A stretch of 64,000 nt of DNA, from assembly GCA_016271365.2 (NCBI GenBank), contig CM057456.1, positions 659,025,501 through 659,089,500 of the forward strand, in the 5' to 3' direction. The DNA comes from Neoceratodus forsteri (Eukaryota; Chordata; Ceratodontiformes; Ceratodontidae). Positions 1 to 12,509 of the stretch are shown here, piece after piece; position 1 is the first letter of the stretch; every line of letters starts with the position of its first letter. The notes below the pieces were generated by a model. It saw nothing but the letters and a program-made list of their open reading frames with translations. It searched no databases and was not told where the DNA came from. A program made the position numbers and the translations under genes.

Positions 1-564
1 ATCATACCACTCATGTATACTTGCCAAGCAGGTGTTGCTTGGAGCCCTGCCAACGGGCATCGTCAGTCTTCTATCAAAGCCTCAAAAGTTGCGTCACACC
101 CGGTCCTCTGTCTCTGAACTCTTTCACGTTCCTAGGGTTCGGACCACCCAATGCCAGCAATCCTTCCCTTACAGAGCTCCTAACTGGATGAATGGCCTGA
201 GCTGTGAATTGACCTAGCATACCTCAGCTTACCCAGTTCAAGCATCTCCTACATCTGCACATCTCAAAGGAGAGTGAGTGTACCTGCTATAATTAGTCAT
301 GCGACTTGGACCTCATCTGACAACCTGCATTCCTCAGCCTCCTCAGCAAGGGCCCTGGCTGCATCCTTCCTCCCCTGCTCAATCACCTCTCTCACCCTCC
401 CCCCTACCTGTCACATCCTGACCCTCCTACTCTGTCCTACTAACTCTTCCACTATGACCCCTGACTGACTCTTTTCCACACCTTTCTTCCTTCCCCTCCC
501 CTCCCTCTTCCCTCCCCCCAACACCTCACCATCCTCTCCTGCCTATCACCTTCTCCTTCTGTGC

Positions 565-958
565 TTGCCCCTGCTCCCACCCATTCTACCCTTTCCTGCC
601 TTGCTCAACACGCTTGACAATGCCACCCGCTGTATTCCCCCACACACACAAGTTATTCTCTGTCCTGCTGCTACTTTTCATCCCTGGCTCACCCTTCCCG
701 ATTTCCAAATGGATTACCCACCCATGTTTTCACATATAAAGTTCTAGAATGCAAGCTATGTATCTAATTGCTATCACTGATGTTTACTATGCATTGTGCT
801 GTTCTACTGTTTGCTGTATTTGATATTATCTGTACATGTTATTGTGCTTTATACTCTGTTTTGTAACCTCTCCCCATTATTGACATGGAACCTTTATAAA
901 CGTGATCCACTGTGCTCAAAGGTATTTTCTAATCCTAGATTGAAATAAATAAATAAAT
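565..958 (+). repeat. LINE-like 3' end with (AAAT)n tail
   Basis: The stretch ends in about four AAAT repeats (943-958). Before that is an AT-rich non-coding run typical of the 3' end of a non-LTR retrotransposon that finishes in a short tandem tail. The upstream 300-600 region is a C/T-rich tract with no convincing protein. No reverse-transcriptase motif is visible, so the family is not assigned. A simple AAAT microsatellite is the alternative. Confidence 0.35.
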
Positions 959-1045
959 GTCTGACCTACTCTGTAGGCAATCTACCCTTGGTATTGTAAT
1001 AAGAGCCCCAGCCTTTCCACTTCAAGCAGACAATGCAGTGGTAAA

Positions 1046-1086
1046 ATAAATCAACAGGCACAAGTTCGAGTCCCATCACTGAGAGA
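1046..1086 (+). repeat. tRNA-like Pol III box B fragment
   Basis: The sequence AGTTCGAGTCCC (about 1063-1074) matches a tRNA T-arm / Pol III B box. A GCAGTGGTAAA stretch lies about 30 bases upstream. No complete cloverleaf or intact acceptor stem is visible, so this is at most a degraded tRNA-derived (SINE-like) fragment. Confidence 0.25.
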
Positions 1087-1943
1087 TGGACAATACTGTT
1101 GATGACAGACCAAAGTTGGATCGCCTCCGGTATCTTGACAAGAGATCTTTTACCAATGAATTTTTAATATATATTTTTTTTGCAGTAATGTTTTATTTAT
1201 ATGGTTGGGGTTTATTGCCAAGTTTAATCTATGTTGGGTCACATTATTTAACTGACGGGAAGGGTCTGATGATGTCATCCTTCCAGGACCCACTTAAAGA
1301 GGACAGGAAATTTGTGCTAATTGACAGCAATCTGTAATATTCTTGTTTACTGCAGTGAAATGCATACCTGCAAATGATCCTTATTTAATGTACCTGAATA
1401 AAAACTTACGTGAAAAATGGTGTTCCCAATTGTTTTTTTGGTTTTTTTTATGGACAACATTCTTCACAGTTTCTTTCATGGAACTGGTAGCATGGAGTTT
1501 TTACTGTGCCATGGTGTGTGTACAGAATGCTAATTATAAGCTACTGGCCTATCAGAACCAATGCTCAGACTTCTGTGCACAAACTGTGACATAGTTAAAA
1601 CTGCATATCACTGGCTCCATGAAGAGAACTGTAACATAATGCTGCCCATAAAAACAAAACGGTGTAAAATGCAGTTTTTCATGTCACTTTTCATTCAGGT
1701 ACAGTTAAATATGGATAATTTAGGAGAATGACTAGTACATCTGAAAATAAAAACTTGATAAACAGCTGCCAGTTAAAAAAATGATACCCTGTCCTCTTTA
1801 AGGAACACCTGATACCTTAATTTTTCACCCTTAAAATGTGATAACTTTGGAACCGTTAGGGTTAGAGATTTAAATTTTTTTTACACAAAAGCTTGGAGTC
1901 AGCTACGTAAATATATAGAGAACACTGGATGGGCAACATTGTC
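1087..1943. other. No recognised feature
   Basis: AT-rich sequence with two adjacent 83-codon open frames (1086-1337 and 1343-1594). They resemble no family I know, lack splice context and have the composition of non-coding DNA. Nothing else is seen. Confidence 0.5.
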
Positions 1944-2068
1944 AACCAGTGTGTTCTGCCACAGAGGGGTTCTGGTCTCCTGACTTTCGAGAGCAAAGCT
2001 TGAGAGGTCTGGGGAATTTGTCTCAAGGTCAGAGGGTATCTGAACTCATGTGACAGAACACACTGGTT
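1944..2068. repeat. Stem-loop, 19-bp inverted arms
   Basis: AACCAGTGTGTTCTGCCAC at 1944-1962 is nearly the reverse complement of GTGACAGAACACACTGGTT at 2050-2068, enclosing about 87 bases. A miniature inverted-repeat element or its relic is plausible. No flanking duplication was identified. Confidence 0.55.
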
Positions 2069-2183
2069 ATGCATAAAGTCGCTCATCCTGTATTTTTTAT
2101 AGTATATAGTATTATGTGAAATGTGTGCATTGTTTTTCTCTTTCACAATGAAACTGACTTGTGCAGTCGCTATAGAGTTTTAG

Positions 2184-2250
2184 AATGCTGTTCTACCACA
2201 GAAGGGTACAAGCACATTCCATGACCTTTGAACTGTGGTACAACAGCATT
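2184..2250. repeat. Stem-loop, 17-bp inverted arms
   Basis: AATGCTGTTCTACCACA at 2184-2200 pairs with TGTGGTACAACAGCATT at 2234-2250, with one mismatch. Both this hairpin and the one at 1944 contain a GTTCT-(A/G)-CCACAGA-like core, so they may be diverged relatives. Confidence 0.55.
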
Positions 2251-2259
2251 ATGAAAAGG

Positions 2260-3397
2260 ATGGATTTCTATATAGAACAATACTCTACTATACATTTTAT
2301 TTTTAATATATTACTACAGTGACCACACACTGATATAAAAGCCCCAAAATGTTTTCATATCGATATAAAATAAAAGGTGTAGCAACACAGGACAGCTGCA
2401 TTAACTGTTCAAAGGCTACAGCTTTCATAATGTAGCTTCAGGCATTATAAAAATATCATAATAGATTATTTTGGAAATGGTCGGAAGATAACTAGTGGTT
2501 GTTCTGTCTAAAAATAAACACATTCTCTTCTAGTTCATTTTATTTACTTATTTGAAAATAGGTGCCGATACTTGTGTCCAGGTGTGACCAGGGTTACTGA
2601 GTGTGTAACAAGCACAAGCAAGCCAGGCAAACAATAATATCAATAGAAATACACAATAAATAAAATGACGGTAAAGATGTATACAGTCTTAAAGCAGCAA
2701 TGCAATGAAATTGGGTAAAAAAGTTGACCCTACCCTTCTTTAAGTTTGTTGTGTGCGCACTCCAGCAAACTTCTTGAAATGAGTTGATTTTTGAAGGGTG
2801 TGACACTGTCTGTCCAATGCAGAGTGCTCTGCAAGGGGCTTGACAGTGGTCACACCAGTCATCAGCCAGGCTGATCATGACACTGTTTCGCCTGAAATGG
2901 TCTGTACTTGAAAAGAAGAAGCCGTACCAATCATGTGGTGGCTTTTTTCCTTTCACCTGCAGGACACTGCCCAGCAAACAGCTGTTGAGTGTCCTGGCCT
3001 GGCTGACCCCCCCACCATCCTTCTGGTCCCGTCAGTTTCCAGGCTTTGATTTAAGTTGCAGTACCTGCCACTCTCACTGCTGCCTCCTCCAGTTGCTGCA
3101 ATTTTACCACTGCTCACACTCGCAAGGCCAGGCCAGTTGCCAATCTGACTGATTCGGGCACGTTATGAGAGACAGCAGCTGTGTGACTCTGAGGAATTTT
3201 GAGTCAGCCCAGTCGTGTAAAGGAAAGGCTTAGCTGCACTGCCTAAGAAGGCCTCCCCATCCAGCTCCGTTTTCAATGTTGCCTGATAGCCACCAGTCAG
3301 GCCGGCAGTCCACTGTCTCCGCTCCGCCCACCCACCCATCACTCTGTGGCCCTGACTGATACCCCCTCCGGTTTTGCACTGCCCACACAGTCCGGTG
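2260..3397. other. No recognised feature
   Basis: No motif, transposon terminus or exon could be recognised here. The segment abuts the abrupt left edge of DIRS copy B1 at about 3398. Confidence 0.5.
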
Positions 3398-3399
3398 GG

Positions 3400-5488
3400 G
3401 CGACCTGAAAAATGTTATCCTCCGGTTATGTCTAAGGAGGCCCGTTGGGTGGTGTCTGCAGCTGTGGGCTTGGCAGAACAGCTGCAGCAGATGATCGCCC
3501 TCGAGGAGGAGGCAGCCCAGGATGCTTCATCATCATCCTCGGTTGCGGCATTTATCCCGCTGTCCTTAGAATCCTCCTACACAGCTTCTTTCAAGGAGCT
3601 TTGCCAATCCCTTTTCTCCAAGGGAGAAGGCCCTTTGGGACATTCCTCTCGGTCCAAAAAGAAGGACCCCAAAGGTAAGTTCCACCGTCGACGTTCGTGG
3701 AGCGGAGAGGTCCCCTCCCCGGATAGTCACCAATTTTAATGAAGGTACAGGCCGCTGCTCACGGTGTGCCTGTCAGGTCAGCCGGCCGAGGCACCCATTG
3801 ACATAGTTGAGATTTTTCTCGACCAATCGGACAGGCTGTCGATTGGAGAAGCCGACAACTCTTCTTCACCGATTCCCCCGGTGGTAACCGAGGACTTGCC
3901 TGTACCTCCTGTGCCGGAGTCCCTGGTTAAGGTCCCTGAACAGAGGGAGGAGCGGGTTTCCCTCGCCCCCTCTCAGACCCACCCTCGGAAACACCAAAGG
4001 TCTCAGTCTTGGACCTTTTCCCGGTTCAGCCGATCACACCAACATTGGTGGTCTCGGTCTCGGCGCCGCTCATCCTTGTCTTCGTCCTCTTCAGAGGATA
4101 GGCTCCGGTGCAAATTGCGCCGGCGCTACAAGGAGCTAATATGGCAGCAGATCCTTTTGACGGGGAATAAGCCGACTCGCCGCCTTCCCGGCCATTAAGT
4201 GGCTGTCACTGGAGCGCCAAAACAACCCCTCATAGCGGTCGAGGAGCCAAGCCGCACAGGTTGTTCGGCCGAAACCGGCTGCGCCACCCATTGTGGTGGA
4301 ACCCCACCTCCACAACTCTGTTTTGGCCCCGACCGAGGATTCTCGATCGGGTCAGGGCTTGCCCCATCGGTTGTCGGTCACCTCACTCCCGACGACCTCG
4401 CAGGTAGAGGTGGCCCAGGCGCCAGCAGCTGTTCGCAGACTCCTCGGAGTCTGCTGACGACTGACTCCTTGTTCTCCAGGCCGCTTGACTTGGAGTCCAC
4501 TGGGGGTCAGTCTGTGGACGAGAGACCATCCTCATTTCTGGGAATGCTTCGGCTCATCTCAGAGTCCACTGGGATGAAGCTCAAACCCGTTTCTAAATGG
4601 GCCAAGTATCCCCTCACGGAGATACTGGACCAAGGGGATTCCCCCATGGAAGCCTTCCCGGTGGCCGAAGCCATTGTTGGCCTGGCCCTGGAGCTATGGC
4701 AGCGGCCAGCTTCTTGTCCAGCACCTTCGCCAGGATGGCTTGAAGTATGCTGTTCTCACCAGTTCACTCTCCGGTTCTCGGAGCACCCTCTGCGGAGGGC
4801 TCGTGACCACAGCATTTTCCAGCTGCCCGGGAATGCTCGGGACGTGGACAAGCTTCTCCCGACAAGGAGTCCAAGAAGTTGGACTACTCTGGGCGGAAAG
4901 TTTACGCTGCTTCCTCCCTCGGCCTTCATCAGGCCAGCTCGACCGTCCTGATGGCACACTTTTCACACGCCCTTTTGGGCTCCCTGGATGAGGTGAATCC
5001 TCATCTCCTGGCTGACCTCCAAACTACGGTCAAGCTGGTGCGGGATCAGGGAAGGGCAGTGGCCAAACAGCAGCTCCAGACTTCCTTGGACATCGCTGAC
5101 TCATGTGCCTGGTCAGTAGCGGCCGCAGTGACCATGTGCCACAGAGCTTGGCTGCGGATCTCTACTTTCACGGCAGATACCCAGCACAAGCTGGCAGATG
5201 TTCCTTCCTGGGTACCGGCATGTTTGGTCCCGTTGATGGGCATCTTCAGCGGATCGAGAAGTCCAATGCCACCTTGACTCGGTCACATCTGCCCAGAAGG
5301 GCAAAGGCCACCAGCAGCAGCGTAAGCCCTTTCGTCCTTCAGCCCCAACGGCAAGTCTGGCCCAGCAACACCAGCATCAGGGCCAGCAGGCTCTTACTTG
5401 GCACCCCAGCCAAGCCTGCCGCTCTCCAAGCCGGGAGGAAAATGTCCAGGAGGCTCCTTGGCGGTCCTTCCTCCAAGCCTACCCAGTG
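3400..5488 (+). pseudogene. DIRS-B gag relic (B1)
   Basis: This corresponds to the structural gag protein of family B, by colinearity with the longer B2 copy: an Ala/Glu-rich segment (about 3420-3560), a Ser-rich region (about 3530-3700), a Ser/Arg-rich stretch (about 3990-4140) and a C-terminal part with Gln and basic residues. One frame (3374-4951) stays open except for stops at 3737 and 4196. A frameshift near 4880-4950 then moves the homology to other frames. The N-terminal Cys/His motif present in B2 and B3 is absent because of the 5' truncation. Confidence 0.75.
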
Positions 5489-6458
5489 ACGGGTTAAGGG
5501 TGTCACCCCCAACCTCATCACTCCTCCCCGGGTTCCCCCCGTGGGGGGGACGGCTCCGCCACTTCATTTCCACCTGGTCCGATATCACCACGCACCGCTG
5601 GGTGCTGGAAGTGGTAGGAAAAGGTCTGCCGCTGAAATTCAAGCAGTCCCCACCCTATCGAGCCGTCACCCCGTGGGGGGCTACGGGGTCCGCAGCCTCT
5701 CTGTTGGCCCATCGAGCCAACATTGCCCTGCTCCTCCAGAAGGAGATGATCAGGGAGGTGGCGGATCCTCCATCAGACCCATGGTTTGTGGCCAGGTACT
5801 TCCTGGTCCCAAAACGGACAGTGGGCTGGTGCCCCATTCTAGACTTACGCACCTGAACAAGTTCCTAAGGTCTCAAACCTTCAGGATGATCACACTGACT
5901 CAGATCATCCCATCCTTGGAACAAGGTATGTGGTTCTGTTCTCTGGACCTTCTGGACACGTTCTTTCATGTCCCAATCCATCTGTTCCACCAGTGTTTCC
6001 TCCACTTCAGAGCAGAGGGATGCCTTTACGAGTTCCGGGCCATGCCCTTCAGCCTCTCTCCAGCTTCCAGGGTCTTCCCCAAATGCATGGCAGTGGTGAC
6101 AGCATTCCTGCGGCACCGAAGGGTCCGGGTGTACCCTTATCTGGATGATTGGTTGACTGCAGCCTCCTCCAAGTCGGATGTGGCGCGGTCCATGGATCTG
6201 GCCCTCCAGGTCTGCTCTCAGATTGGCCTCCTCATCAACGAGGCCAAATTGGAACTCGTGCCAACGCAGGTGATCCAATTCATCGGGGCAGAGCTCGACT
6301 CTCTTCGAGCCGGAGCACGGCTTCCGGTGGACATGGCCGAGGTTCTTTCCTCCTTTGCCCAATCATTTCTGGTTGGGCAGTTGCGCTCTGCCCGGGACTT
6401 TCTGTGCCTCCTGGGCCTCATGGCGGCTTGCACCAGCATGGTCCGTTGGGCCCGCTAG
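5398..6458 (+). pseudogene. DIRS-B reverse transcriptase relic (B1)
   Basis: This is the RT domain of a DIRS pol, which would copy element RNA to cDNA. The N-terminal part lies in frame at 5398-5856 (ending in the ILDLRT region). The rest lies in a second frame at 5541-6458, so at least one frameshift separates them near 5850. Visible motifs: motif A as SLDLLDTFFHVPI (about 5940-5980), motif B as MPFSLSPASRVF (the Gly of the usual MPFGL is Ser here) and the catalytic YLDD box followed by WLT (about 6134-6155). Palm and thumb end around 6440. Not functional. Confidence 0.85.
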
Positions 6459-6527
6459 CACATGCATCCCTTGCAATGAAGACTGGCCTGCCAATGGTCT
6501 CAGCGCTCCAGTCTTCTGGACCAGCCA

Positions 6528-7318
6528 GTGTTAGTGACCCATGAGATGGGGAACGCTCTGCAGTGGTGGATCATTCCGGCTCATCTGCAGGAGGGTATCC
6601 CATTTGTCCACCCAGAGCTGATGGTCACTCTAACAACTGATGCCTCTCTGATGGGTTGGGGTGCCCATCTGGGGGAGCTCAGAGCACATGGCCTCTGGTC
6701 CCCTCAGGAATCTCGATGCCACATCAACCTGCTGGAGCTTTGAGTGGTCCGACTAGCCCTCACCACCTTCGCTCCATTTGTACGGGGTCAAGTGGTCCAG
6801 GTCCAGACAGACAACACCACAGCCATGTACTACCTAAACCGCCAGGGCAGGACGTGCTCCTTGCCTCTGTGCAACAAAGCTCTGGACTTGGTCTCTCATG
6901 GGCAGATTGGAGGTGGATCTCCATCCATTCATGTGGTGGGAGCCTCTGACACTCTGCCTGATGCCTGAGCCAGATAGGTGCTGCATCTCACGAATGGTCT
7001 CTCCTGCCGGAGGTAGTCACGATCTGTTCTCCCACTGGGGCACATCCTCAGGTGGACCTGTTTGCCAGTGAATGTGCTGTTGAGGCTGTTTCATGCCTGC
7101 CCCCTCTGCAGGGGGATGCCTCTCGAGGCCGTGGACCCTTGGTCTCTTCTATGCCTTTCCCCCATTTCCCTTGATCCACAAGGTGCTTCTCAAGGTGAGG
7201 AGAGACAAGGTGCAGGTGATTCTGGTAGCCCCAGACTGGCCCCATCAGTTCTGGTATCCAGATCTCTCCTCAGCCTCAGCTCCAGGCTCCCGAGATGGCT
7301 TCCGACCTGCCCGGACCT
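6528..7318 (+). pseudogene. DIRS-B RNase H and methyltransferase-like tail (B1)
   Basis: The RNase H start is seen as TTDASLMGWGAHLG (about 6636-6680), then the Glu motif INLLEL. A TGA follows at 6741, and the next active-site Asp comes in VQTDNTTAMYYLN (about 6800-6845). Downstream, 7093-7320 reads into a region ending in APDWPHQFWYPD. This is the conserved C-terminal segment that in DIRS elements is described as Dam-like methyltransferase. Several stops break the frame. Confidence 0.75.
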
Positions 7319-8421
7319 GATCTCAGTCAGCCAGGGGAAGGTTTTCCACCCGGACCTTCAATCCCTGCACCTGATGGCCTGGTTCCTGAGCAGCTAGAGT
7401 TCCAGGCCTTGGGTCTTTCCGACGAGGTCCTCAACATCATTGAGGCATCCTGTAAGGAGTCGACCAGAAAATGCTATGCCTTCAAATGGATGAGATTCTC
7501 TATTTGGTGTCAGGATAAGGGGTTGGACCCTTCCTCCTGTTCCTTGGCCAGCATTCTGGACTACCTATGGTCCCCTTCTCAGCTAGGGCTTCGGTCGACG
7601 ACCCTTAAGGTGCACCTGGCTAACCGGGTGTGGGCCGGAAAGCAGTCGGTGGCACAGGAGAAGGTGGTTGGGCGCTTTTTCCAAGGCCTTGATCTCATAT
7701 CCCCTCTGGTGTGAGAACCTCCACCTCCGTGGGATCTACTGCTGGTATTGGCTAGTCTCATGGGCAAGCCATTGAACTGCGATGCACAGGTGTGACATCT
7801 GTCACCTGTCCTGGAAGACCGCCTTCTCTGGTGGCTATTATGTCAGCCAGAAGGATGGGAGAGCTCCAGGCACTTCCCATCGAATCTCCTTATCTGGTCT
7901 TCCACAGGGACAAGGTTGTCCTGCGCCTCACCTGAAATTCCTTCCGAAGGTGGTGTCAGAGTTTCACCTTAACCAGTGTTGACTCTGCCGGTGTTCTACT
8001 CAGTCACACCTCGGAGGCCGAATATAGGCTCCATACTTTGGAGCCCTGAAGAGCGCTTCTTATGATAAGGATGCGGATGGCTGAAGTTCAGGAGAGGTTT
8101 GCCAGCTGTTTGTCACCCATGCTGAAGCTGCACCTGGCAGGACCTGCAGCCAAGCAGATGATAGGCAGGTGGGTCACCTCCTGCATAGATCTCTGCTATA
8201 GGTTGGCGGGCATGGAGCCTCCCAGAGGGATAAGAGCTCATTCTACCCGCCATACTGCTGCTTCGGTGGCTGCTTCCTGGGACGTCCCTATCCAGGAAAT
8301 CTGCAGAGCTGCTACCTGGAAGTCAGCACACACCTTCATTACCCATTACCACATCGACCTAGAGTCACGCTGGGATGCTGGTTTTGGGACCTCGGTTCTC
8401 CAGTCCTTATTTCCCAAGTAG
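7295..8421 (+). pseudogene. DIRS-B tyrosine recombinase relic (B1)
   Basis: The recombinase would integrate circular DIRS cDNA. The N-terminal SAM-like core-binding part is in frame at 7295-7714 (with CYAFKWMRFSIWC and LDYLWSPSQLGLR). The middle is frameshifted around 7715-8060. The catalytic C-terminus is open at 8062-8421, with the HxxR box as AHSTRHTA, then ATWKSAHTF and THYH holding the nucleophile Tyr. The domain ends at FPK, as in families A and B elsewhere. Dead as a single gene. Confidence 0.85.
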
Positions 8422-8519
8422 GGGGTGTGCGCCTTGCCTCCCTCCTCCTGGAGAACTGCTAGGAGTCTGCCAATAAGTGTGGAGTGAACAACATATCCAC
8501 GTCCCCAGAAATACAGGTT

Positions 8520-8692
8520 CAAACAACATGAAGTCTTACTATATTATGACAGTAGCAGTTTGTCCCACCACTAGAACTGCTCCGGAGGTGAAATGGTTAA
8601 TACCATTCCAAAATAGAACTTTGAGCACGAGCTCTAAGAAGCAGCTCTATCTGTGTAATTTCAAACCTGAACTGTCAGATTCTTTACTCGCC
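8520..8692 (+). repeat. Left inverted terminal repeat of A1
   Basis: Reverse complement of 13958-14110, with shared landmarks CTGAACTGTCAGAT, GAGCTC-type palindromes and TATATTATGACAGTAGCAG. In DIRS elements this repeat carries the promoter and pairs with the internal complementary region during replication. Confidence 0.85.
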
Positions 8693-9082
8693 TCAGTGAA
8701 CAGTCGCTCCGGAGATTTCTCCTACTGCTCGGTTCATTTCTCGGTTTAAACAGTGTTTTCTCGGTTCGATTCAACCGAGAATAGTTTTATTTTAACCGCA
8801 AAACCGTTCGGTTCAACTTCTGTCTGTGGTAATCGTAAGTAAATTAAAGGTTTTGTCTGTGTGGAACTTGTAAGTTTATCGGTTTGGTTTTGAACCGATC
8901 AGCTGGGTTTAAAACTTATCAACTTTAAAGTTTAACATTTTAGAGTCGGTTCCGGTTCTTATCGGTTCTAAAAACGGATTTTATTCGTTTTCCAATACCA
9001 AATGACACAGTTAGGAACCGATAAGGTTGTCTTGCCTTGCACTGCCGTTTAAGGGCCAAGTTTTTCTGGTTAGGCTGGCATT

Positions 9083-10654
9083 ATGTCTGAGAAACCCAAA
9101 AGAAACCGGGCCCACTGGGTTTCAACACTGTGATGTCTGTGGGGAAGTCTTTGCCAAGGCTGACCCACACACCTCATGTGTCTATTGTCTGAGGTTTGAC
9201 CACCTGAGTCAGACTGCCAGATATGAGAATTTCCTGCAGCCATCCTGGAAAAGAGTTTGGGCAGGCTCAGGGAGAGGAGGCAAAAAGTCCGCTGACCGGA
9301 TGGCCAGCCCGGTTCGGTGCCAACCGACACGGAGGTCTCCCTCTGACCAGGGCGAGACTTCCTGGGCAAAGAAAAGCTGGTTCTGAGGAACCAATTCCAG
9401 TAAAGAAAACAAGAAAGTCAGCAGGTTTGGAGTCCAAGACCCTTCTCCAACTGCTGCAGAGATAGCAAAAGCCATACAAATTGTCCAGTCACTGTCTCAG
9501 GTTCCGTCCGAACCGCCCACTATCTGGCAAAAGGTCGGTTCATCCGGTTCCAGTGGTTCAGGAATATGATGTTGAAGAATTTTATGAACCAGAGGAGGGG
9601 AGGATGATTGTGAACAAGTATGAATGTGCTGGGAAGGTCTTGGTGTGCCCATTGAACGGACATTTCCCCAGACAGACCTCTAGAATCTCCCCTATGCTAT
9701 CTGAGTCCCCATCTCATTTTATGTTTTACAAAAGTTGTTGAAACCCTCCAGCTCCTTGAAGCGCTGTGGATGAGCAAGAGGAGCCTGATTTTGTAGAAAT
9801 GATGGATATTCCAGAGTCTAGGAGATTGTCTATTCCTTTGCATAAGTCTTTTAGGAAGCAAACAATAAAAATTTTAAAGCTCTAATTCTGTGCCTCCTGT
9901 AGATAAAAGATGGACAGAAGGTACAATTGTCAGGTCCTGATACAGAATTCCTTTCTCAGCAATGCAGTCATGTTGGGAGTAGTTCAGGCTGCAGCCTGTG
10001 ATAAAGCTAATATCCCTGGCTTCATCATCCTCCTGACAAGGATTCCAGGAAGATTGATGCCATGGCTAAAAACAGTATATGGCAGCCTCTCTGGGACTCA
10101 GGCAAGCAAATTATATGGCTTATGTAGCTAGGTATCAGAAATCTAGATGGGATACTGTTATGGAATTAGCCAAGCAAGCCCATGGCCAGCTGGCTAGCGA
10201 ACTAGAACAGCTGGCTGCTGATGGCATTGAGGCTTCTAAGGTACAGTTTCATGCTGCTGTGGATGTTAATGATGTTTCCTCTGGGGTCATGGCCACATCT
10301 GTAGCTTTTACGTGGAGTTGGCCTGGCTCAGGTGTACTAGTCTGTCAAGGATACCCAGACTAAGGCTATGGATTTTCCTGTGGTGGGAAATTCTCTGTTT
10401 GGGAGCAGACAGAGAATTACATGAAAAGATGGATGAATATAGGACTACTTACAAAAGTGCCCAAGCTAAGGAGTGCAAGCCACTCCTCAGAGGCATACCC
10501 CAGGGGTAGGGGTGAGCCTTTTCACGAACCTTTTACCAGACTCAGGCCTCCTCTGCCTATGCTCAGAGGGGCTTCTTCAGAGGCAGAGGCAGACGAGGGT
10601 GGGCAGGCCTGCTCCACCCCTCAGCCTAAAGCTCCTGCTAAGCAGGCACCCTGA
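9083..10654 (+). pseudogene. DIRS-A gag relic (A1)
   Basis: The gag homologue starts at ATG 9083 (MSEKPKRN), matching A4 and A5. The N-terminal Cys/His motif is visible as CDVCGEVFAKADPHTSCVYC, but its LGFDH portion is changed to LRFDH. An acidic Tyr/Glu-rich stretch (about 9555-9650), a helical central part (YQKSRWDTVMELAKQ, about 10133-10175) and a basic/Gln-rich C-terminus follow. Homology moves across all three frames, so the frame is multiply shifted. The splice-donor-like GTAAGT found just upstream of gag in A2, A4 and A5 is mutated here. Confidence 0.8.
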
Positions 10655-12509
10655 TGGGGTGCCCAGGCCGATTCTCCTTTACGGTAGGGGCAGGCTGGCT
10701 TACTTCAGTCAGAACTGGGCTTCTTTAACCTCAGACAAGTGGGTTCTGGAAGTAGGTTGTGGGTCTGGTTCTCAGCTCAAAAGTTTCCCAAGTTGAGAAC
10801 CAGACTTTTCTACCTGCAAGTGCTTCAGAGACCTTGCTCTGGAAGCAGAGGTCTCAACCCTGTTGGCTCTCAGAGCAGTGGAAGGGTTCCTCCCTGCACC
10901 AGGGCAGGATCTGTATTCAGATACTTCCTTACCCCAAAAAGACAGGAGAATAGGCCCATATTAGACCTCAGATATCTGAACAAGCATCTTTTGAAACCAA
11001 AGTTCAAAATGGTAACTCTGGCAATGATTTTACCCTCCCTAAGGCCAGGGGACTGGTTAGCCTCCCTGGACCTCAAGGATGCCTATTTCACGTCCTAATC
11101 AGAAGCTCCCATCGAAAGTACCTCAGATTCAAACTACCCTCAGGTCATTACCAGTTCAGAGCAATGCCCTTCGGCCTTACCTCTGCCCCAAGGATATTCA
11201 CAAAGTGTCTAGCAGTGGCAGTGGCTCACTTATGAGGCAAAGGATTGCTGTTTTTCCCTATCTAGACATTGGCTCATTGTAGGCCAGTCCCAGAACAGGT
11301 AAAATCTCACCTGCAAGTTACCCAGCAGCTTCTCACCTCCCTGGGCTTTCTGCTAAATCTACCAAAGTCGGTTCTGGAACCAGTCCAGGTACTCGCCTTT
11401 ATAGGGGCAGAGTTGGACACAAAGCTAGCCAGAGCTTTTCTTCCCTTAGAAAGGGTGACGAATTTAGTGACTCTGGCCTCCTCCTTCACCTGCAGGTCTC
11501 TCACCAGGATGACACTTTCTGCAGCTCCTGGGACACATGGCTGCATCCACAGCTGTTGTGCAGGGAGCAAGATTTCAGATGAGAGACATTCAGTTTCACT
11601 TGAGAACCTATTGGTCTCAGAGAAGAGACCCCCTTTCCAAGTTGGTCCCAGTGACTCGAACCTTGATCCAGGCCCTCCAGTGGTGGCAGGATCAGAGCAA
11701 TTTAAGATTGGGGTCCCTTCATTCCCCTGCTCTGAATTTGACTCTCACTACAGATGCTTCCCTTCTGGGTTGAGGAGCCCACATGGGCGACCTTTCAGCA
11801 TGGAGTGTGGTCCCCCGAGATCTCTGCACATCAATTTGCTAGAACTCAGAGCTGTCTTTTTAGCTCTTCAAGCATTTTCTGCATCTGTCACAACAAGGTG
11901 ATACAAGTCAGAACAGACAACACCACAACAATGTGGTACATCAACAAACAGGGGGCACTCGGTCTTGGCCTTGTGCACCGAGGCAATGAAGTTGTGGTCT
12001 CTGGCCTATTCCTGAACACTTCCCTCATAGCAGTTCATCTTCAGGGAAGGACAATGTCCTAGCGGATGCTCTCAGCAGGATTTCCAGGGCCATCACGAAT
12101 GGTCCCTGGATCCTCAAGTGCTGGGATAGTCTTTGCCAGATGAGGCACCCTCAGATAGATCTTTTGCAACCCCAGACAATCACAAACTTCCTCTGTTCTG
12201 TTGCAGGCCTCCAGTGTTGGGCTCAGTCCCCTGGATGCCCTTCTCCTGGATTGGGAGGAAGTTTCTTTATGCTTTCCTCCTTCCTCTCCTATTCAAAGTA
12301 TTAGTCAAAATCAGATCTCAGCCTTGCAGGGTGATTCTGATTGCCCGGATTGGGCCAGGCAGCCCTGGTACCCACTCCTTCTGTCACTGACAATCCATCT
12401 TCCCCTTTGCCTCCCCAGGATTCACAACCTGTTAACTTGTGCCCAGGGAAGGGTTTGGTATCCGGACCTCAAATCCCTCAACCTCAAGGCCTGGCTCTTG
12501 AGGAGTTAG
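10655..12509 (+). pseudogene. DIRS-A RT/RNase H/methyltransferase-like relic (A1)
   Basis: Pol relic of A1. RT motifs: LDLRYLNKHLLKPKFKMVT (about 10960-11015), SLDLKDAYF (about 11065-11092) and AMPFGLTSAPRIFTK (about 11160-11205). The YLDD box at about 11258-11275 is destroyed by an indel (reads YLDIGSL). RNase H TDASLLG is followed by a TGA at about 11771, then RTDNTTTMWYINKQG (about 11913-11955). The C-terminal methyltransferase-like segment runs to about 12500, ending in the LKAWLLRS tail that overlaps the recombinase frame. Inactive. Confidence 0.85.

Noticed and set aside
1086..1594. Two adjacent 83-codon frames as a possible host gene
   Set aside because: AT-rich composition, no conserved motif, no splice context and no similarity I recognise.
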